From positions 2,170,001-2,234,000 of the forward strand of contig NZ_CP012559.1 in NCBI RefSeq assembly GCF_000831645.3: a DNA stretch of 64,000 bases, written 5' to 3'. This DNA comes from Companilactobacillus heilongjiangensis (GTDB lineage Bacteria; Bacillota; Bacilli; Lactobacillales; Lactobacillaceae). Below are positions 25,357 through 34,243 of this stretch, in pieces (position 1 is the stretch's first letter; each line of letters starts with the position of its first letter). The translations under genes were made by a program, and so were the position numbers. A model generated the notes under the pieces. That model worked only from the letters and a program-made list of their open reading frames with translations. It made no database searches and was not told the origin of the DNA.

Positions 25357-26744
25357 TGAATAAATCTGAAAAGATTCCTTTGAACGTTCTGCTAGCTGTT
25401 ATCGCGACTGGTTTAATGTCGTTTTGCGGCGTTATCGTCGAGACTTCCATGAATATTTCCTTCCCTACCTTGATGAGAGAATTCAACGTCACCACTTCGA
25501 CCGTACAATGGATGACAACTATTTATCTACTCATTGTCGCCATCGTTGTACCGTTATCATCATACTTAAAGAAAAATTTCAAAACTAAAACACTATTTAT
25601 CTTTGCCAACCTCTTCTTCATTTTTGGTGTTTTAGTTGATGCCATCGCACCTGCATTTCCAATCCTTTTGTTGGGCCGAATTATTCAAGGTCTTGGTACC
25701 GGAATTGCTTTGCCACTGATGTTCAACATTATTTTGGAAAATGTTCCCGAATCAAAAATTGGGCTAATGATGGGGATCGGAACACTAATTACGGCTGTGG
25801 CTCCTGCCATTGGTCCAACCTTTGGTGGTCTAGTCGTCAGTTCCCTTGGATGGCGCTACATCTTTGTAATTCTCTTGCCAATTTTGATTGTTTCTTTTCT
25901 ATTAGGAATTAAAAATATCCAACAAAAAAGCCAAATTCAAAAATCTAAATTTGACTCGCTCAGTTTATTCAGTTTGATTTTAACTTTTGGTGGACTGATC
26001 TTCGGATTCAGTAATATGAGCCAATTGAATCTCGTAGTACTTGCCGCATTTTTAGTAGGAATCATTGGCCTTATCAGCTTCATTCTCCGCTCAACTAAAA
26101 TTGCCAGCCCTATCGTCAATTTGAAAGTACTCAAGAATCACACTTTCAGCAGTCATGTAGCCAGTTTCTTCATTTTCCAAATTCTATCGCTAGGATTTGC
26201 ATTTATCCTGCCCAACTATATCCAACTTGTCAATAATAATTCAGCCACAGTTGCTGGTTTGGCAGTCTTTCCGGCTGGTGTCATCGGGGCAATCTTAGCT
26301 CCTTTAGGTGGAAAAGTTCTCGATGAAATGGGTGCTCGTTTGCCAATTTTATTTGGTGTCACATGTGCTGATATTTCCTTAATTATTTTCACAATCCTCA
26401 GTTTACATTTAACAAATACGATGATTGTCTGGATTTATATTCTCTACATGTTCGGAATGGGACTGTCATTTGGTAACATCATGACTAATGGTCTGAAATA
26501 TCTTTCTGGCCCCGATCAAGCCGATGGCAATGCCATTTTTAACACACTGCAACAATTTGCTGGAGCGACTGGTACATCAATTGTTTCTGCCATCATCGCT
26601 CAAAGTCAAAGCAATACTCATCTCAGCCTTGAGGTTTCAACTGCTATCGGTACCCAGCACGCCTTTATTGTTTTGGTAATTCTCGGTTTGCTCAATTTGT
26701 TCATCCTGTTCAAAGCTATTCCAAGTAATACTCAAAAAAGTTAG
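25356..26744 (+). CDS. MFS multidrug exporter (DHA2, EmrB/QacA-like)
   Basis: 462 residues, about 14 membrane helices, the DHA2 pattern. Motif C-like GIGTLITAVAPAIGPTFGG in helix 5 marks an antiporter; WMTTIYLLIVAIVVPLS is the typical helix-2 segment. Exports hydrophobic compounds in exchange for protons. Co-transcribed with the upstream MarR gene. Its last 29 bases overlap the convergent hydrolase gene. Confidence 0.88.
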   Translation: MNKSEKIPLNVLLAVIATGLMSFCGVIVETSMNISFPTLMREFNVTTSTVQWMTTIYLLIVAIVVPLSSYLKKNFKTKTLFIFANLFFIFGVLVDAIAPAFPILLLGRIIQGLGTGIALPLMFNIILENVPESKIGLMMGIGTLITAVAPAIGPTFGGLVVSSLGWRYIFVILLPILIVSFLLGIKNIQQKSQIQKSKFDSLSLFSLILTFGGLIFGFSNMSQLNLVVLAAFLVGIIGLISFILRSTKIASPIVNLKVLKNHTFSSHVASFFIFQILSLGFAFILPNYIQLVNNNSATVAGLAVFPAGVIGAILAPLGGKVLDEMGARLPILFGVTCADISLIIFTILSLHLTNTMIVWIYILYMFGMGLSFGNIMTNGLKYLSGPDQADGNAIFNTLQQFAGATGTSIVSAIIAQSQSNTHLSLEVSTAIGTQHAFIVLVILGLLNLFILFKAIPSNTQKS

Positions 26745-27468
26745 CTACTTTATCCATTAACCGTGGTTCAACCAAGTGTCCTGCTTTGTAACCAGTAATA
26801 AACGCTACTTGGTCGGCATAACTTTCATTATGAATACGGTCGAAAAAGTCTTTGGACTGGCGATAAGGAATTCGATAATCGTCAGTTCCATGCCAAAATA
26901 GCAGTGGTCGATGGGCAATTTTTTCTGGGTGTTGGCTCAAATCATACGTATTGATCCAACTTGTTAACTGTTCCAAATCATCTGGAACATAAATCCCACG
27001 GCGTTTAGCATCTCTTCGAACCAGTCTTGCATATGTCGAAAGATCTGGTGTACCCATAATGATGGTTGCTGCAGTGATTTCGGGGTGTGCCGTCAACAAG
27101 GCTCCCGTCGTCATCGCTCCCATCGAATAGCCGCCAACGCCAATTTTATTATCTTTGATTAAATCTTTATTAGAATAATAATCTCGAATCAACGAATATT
27201 CAGTCAAATTTCCTTGAATGCTATTCCAAAAGGTAAACGAGGGAATTGAAGAGACATCCGCCAATCTTTGCCCATGATTCATTGCATCGGGCAAGACGAC
27301 GCGGATATTTTTTTGCGCTAATTTTCGAGCTTGGGTCAAAACTAACTCCTTACTTGAGCGCCAACCATGATAAAAAATTACGAGGGGCAATTGTTTGTGA
27401 AATGCGTCCTCAGGAATCACCTCTAAAATTGGTACATCTTGTATCATTTGTTGATAAATTTTTGTCAT
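26716..27468 (-). CDS. Alpha/beta hydrolase
   Basis: 250 residues, cytosolic. Catalytic triad is Ser115 in GGYSMGA, an Asp at 196/197 in HGTDDYRIPY, and His231 in AGHLV. An oxyanion-type HGWRSSKE follows the second strand. Resembles prolyl-oligopeptidase/dienelactone-type esterases (YitV-like). Substrate unknown. Start ATG preceded by GAGGTGACAAA. Confidence 0.82.
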   Translation of the reverse strand: MTKIYQQMIQDVPILEVIPEDAFHKQLPLVIFYHGWRSSKELVLTQARKLAQKNIRVVLPDAMNHGQRLADVSSIPSFTFWNSIQGNLTEYSLIRDYYSNKDLIKDNKIGVGGYSMGAMTTGALLTAHPEITAATIIMGTPDLSTYARLVRRDAKRRGIYVPDDLEQLTSWINTYDLSQHPEKIAHRPLLFWHGTDDYRIPYRQSKDFFDRIHNESYADQVAFITGYKAGHLVEPRLMDKVANFFEYYLE

Positions 27469-27510
27469 TTTGTCACCTCGGAACTATAATATCACCCAGA
27501 ATACAAAAAA

Positions 27511-27541
27511 ATGTAGGAATAAAAAATATTCCTACACTATA
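27511..27541. terminator. Terminator, hairpin TGTAGGAATA/TATTCCTACA
   Basis: 10-bp perfect stem with five-base loop, A run upstream; directly beyond the stop of the 91-residue minus-strand gene. Confidence 0.75.
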
Positions 27542-27817
27542 TTAGATATATGGTAAATTTCTATTTTTAATTTTAAACAATAACTCCTCAACATCGCGAC
27601 TGTGACGATGACCTGTGTCCATATCAAACTTGATTAAGTCACTGCGGAAACTAATCAATTCAACTTCCAAATTTTCGTCATATTCAAGTTGCTTAAGATG
27701 TTTAAACACTAGCTTTATCAACGAACCTTCTGAACCTAAATTGAAGGATCCAACGGACTCCTCAACGGAACGGATAAAATTATCTCGCTCGACGTTGGAA
27801 ACTTTAACTTGTTTCAA
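27542..27817 (-). CDS. Small unknown protein
   Basis: 91 residues, soluble, mixed alpha/beta (EENVGSF-like start is absent; instead VKVSNVERDNFIRSVEESVG ... LEVELISFRSDLIKFDMDTG). No family recognised. AAGGGTGGTAAC before the ATG. Stands alone with its own terminator. Confidence 0.55.
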   Translation of the reverse strand: MKQVKVSNVERDNFIRSVEESVGSFNLGSEGSLIKLVFKHLKQLEYDENLEVELISFRSDLIKFDMDTGHRHSRDVEELLFKIKNRNLPYI

Positions 27818-28138
27818 AATGTTACCACCCTTCTATTTGGAAATTCCAAAACCCATATGCGATTTATTCTCATTTATTGTCATCATTATGCCTCAATTTT
27901 GATGGCATGTGCTTTCAACTTTATATAAAATACTTATACAATTTTGAACTTTTCATATAAAATCAGGAAACTCTCATTGACTAAATTATGACATCATAAC
28001 TATTTCATGTCATGTGATTTCACAAAGTAGCCAAGATAGTGTATCAAGTTGCCGAATAGTTTTAATATATTGCCATTTTTATCAAATTATATTAAAGAGA
28101 TTGTAGAAGTTTTTTAATATTGGACTTATAATTAATTT
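27818..28138. other. Gene-free AT-rich stretch
   Basis: No frame with a ribosome binding site. It contains a TATAAT at 28127-28132 that could be the promoter of the candidate small RNA that follows. Confidence 0.4.
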
Positions 28139-28299
28139 GGTTATATAGGCGAGATGTATATACCTAACAATATTTTCATTGTTATCCGTTTTGAAAGTAG
28201 TACTCCTTCTCAACTGCTTAGGAATCAGGGTTAGTGGTAGGCTCTGATTTAAAAATCTCTCGCAAAAATAAAGACTTGTGGTAGGTCTTTATTTTTTTT
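28139..28299 (+). ncRNA. Candidate structured small RNA
   Basis: Follows a TATAAT. A closing stem GCGAGA (28149) / TCTCGC (28257) encloses AACAAT-ATTTTC-ATTGTT, AGTAGT...ACTGCT and AATCAGGG...CTCTGATT hairpins. Then comes a terminator AAATAAAGAC-TTGTGGTA-GGTCTTTATTT with eight T. No coding frame. Branch layout and terminator argue for an independent RNA of about 150 nt; the family is unknown. Confidence 0.5.
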
Positions 28300-28326
28300 G
28301 CCCTTTTTTTGGAGTATTGAAAGACG

Positions 28327-28507
28327 GCCGCCTGTGGTTGTCAGTAGTGCAGTCTGCCATGTGACCGGTGCGAGCCAAGGTCTCGCGCCTCGATTTTGAG
28401 CTTCGCAAGGTACGCGAATCTCAAAATGCGTCAGTGGTGTAAGAGCAGAAAACCACTGCTCTAACGCCACTCTCACGGCTGTCTGCACTACTGACAACCA
28501 CAGGCTA
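28327..28507 (-). repeat. R1 structured repeat, copy 12
   Basis: Complete copy. Outer arm TGTGGTTGTCAGTAGTGCAG pairs with CTGCACTACTGACAACCACA, a 20-bp perfect stem unlike that of any other copy. Short fourth hairpin. Confidence 0.92.
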
Positions 28508-28761
28508 ATTTTTTGGCTCAAATAATAAATTTTTCCACGATTCTTCATTTATTAATCACTGTAAAGGTTGATGCAATAGCTTATAAATATTGTAATTACC
28601 ATTATTTTGCTGTCTTTGGTATTTTGCTGATCAAGAAAATATGCTGCTTATTTTCATATGATTGTAAATAGATTTTCGATTAATGAACCTGGGCTAGTTT
28701 TAACCTTTATTTCTTAAATTTGATCATCAGCGAATAGTATTAAAATATCGGTATAAGAGAC

Positions 28762-28832
28762 AAAAAAAGACAAAGCAATTATATTTGCTTTGCCATTAGC
28801 AACTATCATGATATATCCACGGTAGTTGCTCT
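28762..28832 (-). ncRNA. Weak candidate small RNA on the minus strand
   Basis: Read on the minus strand: hairpin AGCAACTACC ... GATAGTTGCT, then GGCAAAGCAA-TATAAT-TTGCTTTGTC-type stem followed by TTTTTTT. Terminator-like end without any gene upstream on that strand. Promoter not identified. Confidence 0.35.
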
Positions 28833-28923
28833 GCTTATCATTTATTTAAAAGTCTGTTTACCCGATTTGAATCAGTAATCACATGTGTTTAAACACTTCT
28901 ACATTCAACTAATAACGGTTAAC

Positions 28924-29117
28924 TAGTCGGAAGAGCTGGGAAATATTTGTGTGCCGTGGTAGTGGTATAAGTACGGGAGAAACTCCCGTACTTATACCAC
29001 CGGACGTGTTTGGAGACTTGACGAACTGTGTCAAGGCTTCAAACCGAGGTTCGAGACCGCTTTTTGGCTCGGACCGTTCCGCACAGCTTGAGAATATTTC
29101 CCAGCTCTGGAGGCGGC
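28924..29117 (+). repeat. R1 structured repeat, copy 13
   Basis: Complete copy ending 20 bases from the stop of the next minus-strand gene. Almost identical to copy 5. Differences in hairpins 2 and 4 are mostly in loops or compensated. Confidence 0.92.
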
Positions 29118-29137
29118 ATATTTAACTAGCACTCACA

Positions 29138-29425
29138 TTATTCTTCTTTTTTATTATTATATTCGGGATCATCTAAGTCTTTTACGATATCAACGCCATA
29201 AAGATTGTTAACTTCTGCATCTTTTGGAGCTGGATGCACGACCACGATGGCAATCGCACCTTTGCTGCTAACGTAACCAACAAAGGTTGTGACTTCCTCA
29301 ACGTAATATGGCAATCCGTCTGAGTGAATTATATATTGCCCAGCGACCGGCATACTTTCGATGTAAACTTTGTTCATTCGGATATAGTCGTCACCGTCAT
29401 GAAGCATGATTAATATTTTATACAT
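29138..29425 (-). CDS. Small unknown protein
   Basis: 95 residues from the ATG at 29425 (AAGGGTGTATTTC before it). A beta-rich N-terminal 65 residues (YKILIMLHDG...YIIHSDGLPYYVEEVTTFVG) and an acidic tail ending in Lys-Lys-Glu-Glu. No family recognised. Confidence 0.55.
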   Translation of the reverse strand: MYKILIMLHDGDDYIRMNKVYIESMPVAGQYIIHSDGLPYYVEEVTTFVGYVSSKGAIAIVVVHPAPKDAEVNNLYGVDIVKDLDDPEYNNKKEE

Positions 29426-29518
29426 GAAATACACCCTTTTCTTATTCTACCTATTGTTCTATCGTAATAGTTATGGAAAATAAATACTAGTTTTAAAAAC
29501 ATCTATGAGGAAGAAAAA

Positions 29519-30331
29519 ATGCAAAATAAGCGTCAGATCTATGCTGATCGAATCGTTGTCAAAATTGGTACTAGCACTTTAATTCGTCAAAATAGCAAGA
29601 TCAACTTAAATGTTATCAAAGAACTTGCCAAAGTTTTGAGTACCCTCAAAAAAGAAGGCAAAGATGTCGTCCTAGTTTCATCCGGTGCTATTGGTGTCGG
29701 TATGGGAGTTTTAGGAATCGATCAACGTCCGGTAAAAATTTCGAAACAACAAGCCGTTGCTGCTGTCGGTCAAGCCGAATTGATGCAAATTTATAATGAA
29801 GCTTTCCACGAGTACGGTATGTCAGTCGCCCAAATGTTGATTACTCGTGATATAATCGATTATCCGGAAAGTCACACCAACGTAATGAACAGTTTCCAAG
29901 AATTGTTATCAATGGATAATGCCATTCCCATCGTCAACGAAAATGATACAGTCACGGTTTCTGAATTGGACCATCACACAAAATTTGGCGATAACGACCA
30001 ACTTTCTGCCATTGTCACCAATTTAGTCGATGCTGACTTGTTGATTATGTTGTCAGATATCGATGGCTTTTTCACAGCCAATCCTTTGAAAGTTCCTGAT
30101 GCTCAATTAGTTCCTAGCATCGATTCTATCAGTCCTGCCATTATCGCAGCCGCTGGTGGTCACGGAACAAAATATGGTACTGGTGGCATGACAACTAAGT
30201 TAAAGGCCGCTGAGCGGATTTTAAAGCACAATCAACAGATGGTCTTAACTAACGGTAAAAATCCTGACATCATCTTCAATATTTTATCAGGCGATCCTGT
30301 TGGTACACTATTTTCTAAATCAAGCGACTAG
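29519..30331 (+). CDS. proB: Glutamate 5-kinase, short form without PUA domain
   Basis: 270 residues, against about 370 for enzymes with the C-terminal PUA domain; the amino-acid kinase domain itself is complete. Motifs: VVKIGTSTL, SSGAIGVGMG, NENDTVTVSELDHHTKFGDNDQLSA, and the GTGGMTTKLKAA segment. Phosphorylates L-glutamate to glutamyl-5-phosphate, the first step of proline synthesis. GAGGAAGAAAAA before the ATG. Partner proA is 1.75 kb downstream instead of adjacent. The TAG stop is 1 base before R1 copy 14. Confidence 0.93.
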   Translation: MQNKRQIYADRIVVKIGTSTLIRQNSKINLNVIKELAKVLSTLKKEGKDVVLVSSGAIGVGMGVLGIDQRPVKISKQQAVAAVGQAELMQIYNEAFHEYGMSVAQMLITRDIIDYPESHTNVMNSFQELLSMDNAIPIVNENDTVTVSELDHHTKFGDNDQLSAIVTNLVDADLLIMLSDIDGFFTANPLKVPDAQLVPSIDSISPAIIAAAGGHGTKYGTGGMTTKLKAAERILKHNQQMVLTNGKNPDIIFNILSGDPVGTLFSKSSD

Positions 30332-30332
30332 T

Positions 30333-30515
30333 GCCGCCTCCGGTCGTCAGTAATATAGTCCTGCTGTGAGGACCGGTTCGAGCCAAAATGCGGTCTCGAG
30401 CCTCGCTTTGAAGCCTTGCAAGACCAGCAAGTCTCCAAAGTCGTCCGTGGTGTAATTGCTAAAGCAATAACGCCACCTTCACCGCTGGACTATATTACTG
30501 ACGACCTCCGGCTAG
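30333..30515 (-). repeat. R1 structured repeat, copy 14
   Basis: Complete copy directly after the proB stop, ending CTCCGGCTAG. Outer arm GGTCGTCAGTAATATAGTCC pairs with GGACTATATTACTGACGACC: 20 perfect pairs. Confidence 0.94.
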
Positions 30516-30653
30516 TGTATTTTGAATTTTGAAACTGTACTACTACAGAATATGGCCGGCATAATACTCGTGCCATACAATTTACAATCATGTCCATTAA
30601 CAATGATGCTACAAATTCTTTCGACTGATCATATGACATTAAAAGAGCTAAAT

Positions 30654-30834
30654 TAGTCGGAAGAGCTGAGAGTATTCATATGCAGCGAAAGTGGCGTTAG
30701 AGCTTTAGCTCTTACACCACCGGGCGTGTTGGAGACTTACCGGTTTTTGGTAAGGCTTCAACCGAGGTTCGAGACCGCCCTTTGGCTCGGGCCGTTCCAC
30801 GCAGCATATGAATACTCTCAGCTCTAGAGATGGA
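30654..30834 (+). repeat. R1 structured repeat, copy 15
   Basis: Complete copy 26 bases before the MarR gene. Arm AGAGCTGAGAGTATTCATATG pairs with CATATGAATACTCTCAGCTCT (20 of these bases are strictly palindromic between arms). The right end reads AGATGGAAA, diverged from GGAGGCGG. Confidence 0.9.
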
Positions 30835-30860
30835 AAACAATTAACTATTAGGAGGCGATA

Positions 30861-31286
30861 ATGATGAATCCACAATTTCCAATTGAAAAAGCCATTATTA
30901 ACCTTATAAACAGTTATAAGAATCAAATTACTAAAAAAATGCGTCCTCTTGGCCTCTATCCTGGTCAAGATATGATTTTATTGGAATTATTAAAACATGG
31001 ACAGGTTTCTCAAAATAAACTTGTCGTAGAACTCTGTGTCGACCATTCAACAATTGCTAAATCCGTTCGCCGTATGGTCAGTAGTGATCTCATTCATACG
31101 GAAAAGTCTACTGAAGACAAACGTGTTACCCTCGTTAGCTTGACTGAGCATGGGCATGATCTAGCTAAAAAGGTTGAAGAAATTTGGGTCACTTCTGAGT
31201 GTTGTGCAACTGATGGTTTAAGTGAAGAAGAGCAACGTTTATTTATTGAAATGATTGATAGAATTACAAAAAATTTAAATAAGTAA
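30861..31286 (+). CDS. MarR-family transcriptional regulator within the proB-proA interval
   Basis: 141 residues. Winged helix at about 32-98 (GQVSQNKLVVELCVDHSTIA; KSVRRMVSSDLIHTEKSTED then KRVTLVSLT). TAGGAGGCGATA before ATG-ATG. Target unknown; it has no adjacent exporter or enzyme on its own transcript, and its own terminator follows. It sits between R1 copies 15 and 16, like a cassette placed between proB and proA. Confidence 0.85.
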   Translation: MMNPQFPIEKAIINLINSYKNQITKKMRPLGLYPGQDMILLELLKHGQVSQNKLVVELCVDHSTIAKSVRRMVSSDLIHTEKSTEDKRVTLVSLTEHGHDLAKKVEEIWVTSECCATDGLSEEEQRLFIEMIDRITKNLNK

Positions 31287-31350
31287 GTGTTTATGTTGAC
31301 GGCAACATATTAATCAACGATAACTAAAAAAACAAAATATTACTTAGACG

Positions 31351-31384
31351 TTAAATAGTGGATGCAGCCGTCCGCTATTTTTTT
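31351..31384 (+). terminator. Terminator of the MarR gene
   Basis: AAATAGTGGA-TGCAGCCG-TCCGCTATTT followed by a T run. Confidence 0.85.
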
Positions 31385-31415
31385 GTCTTTTGAAAAATTA
31401 ATCTGCTGGGCTGCT

Positions 31416-31597
31416 GCCGTCTCCGTGTGTGAGGAATTCTGCCTGCTGTGGGACCGGTGCGAGCCATAGTGCGGTCTCGCGCCTCGCTTTTGAGCCCTGC
31501 AAGTTCGGCAAGTCTCAAAAGTCGTCCTATGGTATAAGGGCTTACGCCCTTACACCATATCTTCACTGCTGGCAGATTCCTCACACACGGAGACTAG
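31416..31597 (-). repeat. R1 structured repeat, copy 16
   Basis: Complete copy ending GGAGACTAG. Arm CCGTGTGTGAGGAATTCTGCC pairs with GGCAGATTCCTCACACACGG; the second hairpin is built on AAGGGCTTACGCCCTT. Confidence 0.92.
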
Positions 31598-31706
31598 ATT
31601 AACTTTTTAAAAGACAAACCCGCTTTTTTATAATTGAGTTTGGTTTTACTTTAATTTGATATGAATTGATTCAAATTCCTTGGATTCAAAACCTCTTCCT
31701 ATTTGT

Positions 31707-31736
31707 AGCACTCGTAATGGTGATGAGTGCTTTTTT
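31707..31736 (+). terminator. Orphan terminator between R1 copies 16 and 17
   Basis: AGCACTC ... GAGTGCT followed by six T. No gene ends here; it may close a short RNA starting after TTGAGT/TGATAT-like promoter boxes near 31636-31664 (weak). Confidence 0.55.
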
Positions 31737-31860
31737 GTGTATACTAGAGATACATATCTAAATATTGAAAGCGGATAACATTTCATAATTGGAATACTTT
31801 CGCAATTAATACATTTACCTATCGTCATCATTCTGATGACAAAACTATATACGAATAACC

Positions 31861-32048
31861 TAGCCGGAGGGTGCCGGTGGATGGTAGTACGCGGTGGAGG
31901 TGGCGTTACGGCTTTAGCCGTTACACCACAGGGCGAATTTGGATACTTGCCGAACTATGGCAAGGATTCAAATCGAAGTTCGAGACCGCCTTTTGGCTCG
32001 AGCCGGTCCTCACCGTGAACTACCATTTCACCGGCACCCGCAGGCGGC
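31861..32048 (+). repeat. R1 structured repeat, copy 17
   Basis: Complete copy 37 bases before proA, beginning TAGCCGGAGGG. Arm GGGTGCCGGTGGATGGTAGT pairs with ACTACCATTTCACCGGCACCC with one small internal loop. Open frames across it come from the repeat. Confidence 0.92.
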
Positions 32049-32085
32049 ATCCTTCAATACAAAACAGTTTTAGGAGTGAAAAATC

Positions 32086-33333
32086 ATGACAGATCTAGAA
32101 AAAATGGGTCAAAATGCCCAAAGTGCAGCTTTTGAATTAGGCCAACTTGGTACTCAAAAGAAAAATAATGCCTTATTAAACATGGCCAATGCTTTGGTAC
32201 TCAACACTAAAAAAATTATTGATGCTAACAAGGAAGATATTGCTAACGCCAAGAAAAATGGTATTAAAGAAGCGATGATTGATCGTCTTTTATTAACGCC
32301 GGATCGTATCAACGATATGTCTGACGGTTTGCGTCAAGTAATGGATTTACCTGACCCTATTGGAAAAATTGAGCGTGGTTGGGAAACTGTGACTGGTCTC
32401 GATATTACTCAAGAACGTGTGCCTTTGGGTGTCATTGGCATGATTTATGAAGCCCGCCCTAACGTGACTGTCGATGCTGCTGGACTTTGTTTTAAAGCTG
32501 GTAACGCTGTAATTTTGCGTGGTGGTAAAGAAGCCATCAATTCCAATATTATTTTGTCAGAAACGCTTCGTTCAGCTCTGAAAGATTCCGGTATCACGCC
32601 TGATGCTGTCCAATTGATTGACGATGTCAGCCATGAAACAGCTCAGAAGATGATGGAATTAACTGACTACATCGACGTTTTGATTCCTCGTGGTAGCGGT
32701 AAATTTATCAAGATGGTTGTCAACAAAGCTAAGGTACCAATTATCGAAACTGGTGCCGGAAACTGCCATATTTACGTTGACAAAGGCGCTGATTTGGAAA
32801 AGGCTTTAAAGATTATTATCAATGCCAAAGTCCAACGCCCTTCCGTCTGCAATGCGGCTGAAAAAGTTGTCCTTCACAAGGATATTGCCAATCAATTTTT
32901 ACCAAAACTTTACAGTGCCTTGCGCGCCAATAACGTTGAAGTCCGTGGCGATACTCTAGCTAAAGCAATCGTTCCTGACATTGTGCCTGCTACTGATGAA
33001 GATTGGGGCACCGAATACGACGATTACATCATTGCTATTAAAATTGTGGACGGCATCGATGACGCTATCAAACACATCAACAAATACAATACAAAACACA
33101 GTGAATCAATCATCACCGAAAACTATTCAGCCAGTCGCCAATTCATGAAACAAATCGACGCTGCGGTGGTTTACACAAATGCTTCAACTCGTTTCACCGA
33201 TGGCCAACAATTTGGTTTCGGAGCTGAAATTGGTATCAGTACCCAAAAGCTTCACGCCAGAGGTCCTATGGGCGCCAACGAATTAACTACTACGAAATAC
33301 TTGGTACAAGGCGATGGACAAATCAGAGAATAA
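32086..33333 (+). CDS. proA: Gamma-glutamyl phosphate reductase
   Basis: 415 residues, full length. Aldehyde-dehydrogenase-like fold. Catalytic Cys255 in VQRPSVCNAAEKVV; other conserved parts are ERVPLGVIGMIYEARPNVTVD, the GSGKF nucleotide-binding turn, and the tail IGISTQKLHARGPMGANELT. Reduces glutamyl-5-phosphate with NADPH to glutamate semialdehyde, the second step of proline synthesis. GGAGTGAAAAATC before the ATG. Overlaps the acetyltransferase gene by 20 bases. Probably transcribed apart from proB because of the terminators between them. Confidence 0.95.
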   Translation: MTDLEKMGQNAQSAAFELGQLGTQKKNNALLNMANALVLNTKKIIDANKEDIANAKKNGIKEAMIDRLLLTPDRINDMSDGLRQVMDLPDPIGKIERGWETVTGLDITQERVPLGVIGMIYEARPNVTVDAAGLCFKAGNAVILRGGKEAINSNIILSETLRSALKDSGITPDAVQLIDDVSHETAQKMMELTDYIDVLIPRGSGKFIKMVVNKAKVPIIETGAGNCHIYVDKGADLEKALKIIINAKVQRPSVCNAAEKVVLHKDIANQFLPKLYSALRANNVEVRGDTLAKAIVPDIVPATDEDWGTEYDDYIIAIKIVDGIDDAIKHINKYNTKHSESIITENYSASRQFMKQIDAAVVYTNASTRFTDGQQFGFGAEIGISTQKLHARGPMGANELTTTKYLVQGDGQIRE

Positions 33334-33913
33334 TTTCAAAATTCAACCAATTGCAAAAATCACTTCTAAACATTACCAACTTTTCTTAGCTGCTGATCCG
33401 TCTCGAGAAATTGTAGATAGTTATCTTGACCGGGCTTACCAATTTGAACTTGTGCACAATGATGAGTTATTAGGTGTGCTGTTAATGCTTGATACCAGAC
33501 CGGAAACAGTGGAAATTGTGAATATTTCTGTGGATGAGTCGGTTCAAAATCACGGTTTAGGCGAAAAGTTAGTTTGTTTTGCCATTGATTGGGCTCAAAA
33601 AAGACAGTATCACACAATTGAAATTGGCACAGGTAGCACAAGTTTTGCACAGCTTTATCTTTATCAGAAATGTGGCTTTCGAGTTGTTAACATTGATCGT
33701 AACTTCTTTGTGGATAATTACGATGCTCCAATTATCGAAAATAAACTAATTTTGAGGGATATGATTCGAATGGAAAAGAAAATTAACTCTACATCAAGAG
33801 AAGTAGCCGAGAAAAATTTAGCAGAATCTATTAAAGATATACCTGTTGAACACCTTGAGAGCCAAAAGGACGTTGATAGTTGGCTTAAAGAGCATCCTGA
33901 AGATGATGAATAA
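33314..33913 (+). CDS. GNAT-family acetyltransferase with C-terminal extension
   Basis: 199 residues. GNAT core at about 10-150: acetyl-CoA site VDESVQNHGLGEKLV (Q-x-x-G-x-G type) and LYLYQKCGFRVV near the end. A charged helical extension (about 152-199, ending HPEDDE) is not part of the fold. The start lies inside the end of proA, so it is translationally coupled. Substrate unknown. Confidence 0.8.
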   Translation: MDKSENNFKIQPIAKITSKHYQLFLAADPSREIVDSYLDRAYQFELVHNDELLGVLLMLDTRPETVEIVNISVDESVQNHGLGEKLVCFAIDWAQKRQYHTIEIGTGSTSFAQLYLYQKCGFRVVNIDRNFFVDNYDAPIIENKLILRDMIRMEKKINSTSREVAEKNLAESIKDIPVEHLESQKDVDSWLKEHPEDDE

Positions 33914-33930
33914 TAATTTATAGTCAAAAA

Positions 33931-33971
33931 GAACTGTAACAATCATTCGCGATTGATACAGTTATTTTTTT
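33931..33971 (+). terminator. Terminator of the proA-acetyltransferase transcript
   Basis: AACTGTA-A-CAATC ... GATTG-A-TACAGTT with ATTTTTTT after it. Confidence 0.88.
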
Positions 33972-33972
33972 G

Positions 33973-34114
33973 ATATAGGCAGTGGCTCTAAAACGAGTTA
34001 CACAAGGGCAACTCCTTCCGCTTTGCCTAACTTCCCAAATCATCCGCAAAGTACGCGGATAATTCGTGAAGTCATGCAAATGCTCGGGAGCTAACCGCTC
34101 TTGTTTCACTCTCT
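33973..34114 (-). repeat. R2 structured repeat, copy 2
   Basis: Same layout as copy 5 at 63084 (ATATAGGCAGTGGCTCTAAA at one end, CACTCTCTA at the other). Central hairpin built on GCCTAACTTCCCAAATCATC ... with its complement and loop CCGC-AAAGTAC-GCGG. The outer-arm sequences differ from copy 5 (GCAACTCCTTCC against GGCCAATTTCTTCC). Confidence 0.75.
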
Positions 34115-34117
34115 AAT

Positions 34118-34243
34118 TTAAAACGAGTTCCGCAGGCCAATTTCTTCCGCTTTTCATATTATTGTAAATCGCCCGCAAAAACAGCGTGCAATTCACAATA
34201 ATACGAAAATGCTCGGAAATTCCCGGGCCTGCTCCACTCTCTA
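34118..34243 (-). repeat. R2 structured repeat, copy 3
   Basis: Tandem to copy 2. The central hairpin is TTCATATTATTGTAAATCGC / GCGTGCAATTCACAATAATA-type and differs from copies 2 and 5, while the outer parts (CGAGTTCCGCAGGCCAATTT; GGAAATTCCCGGGCCTGCTC) equal copy 5. The TAG at its TAGAGAG end is the stop codon of the adjoining gene. Confidence 0.75.

Noticed and set aside
29435-29518. T-box or other leader riboswitch before proB
   Set aside because: Only about 90 bases, no T-box sequence (GGTGGNACCGCG type) and no terminator hairpin.
29519-30331. proB as a truncated pseudogene
   Set aside because: It lacks only the PUA domain; the kinase domain is complete, and short forms of this length are known.
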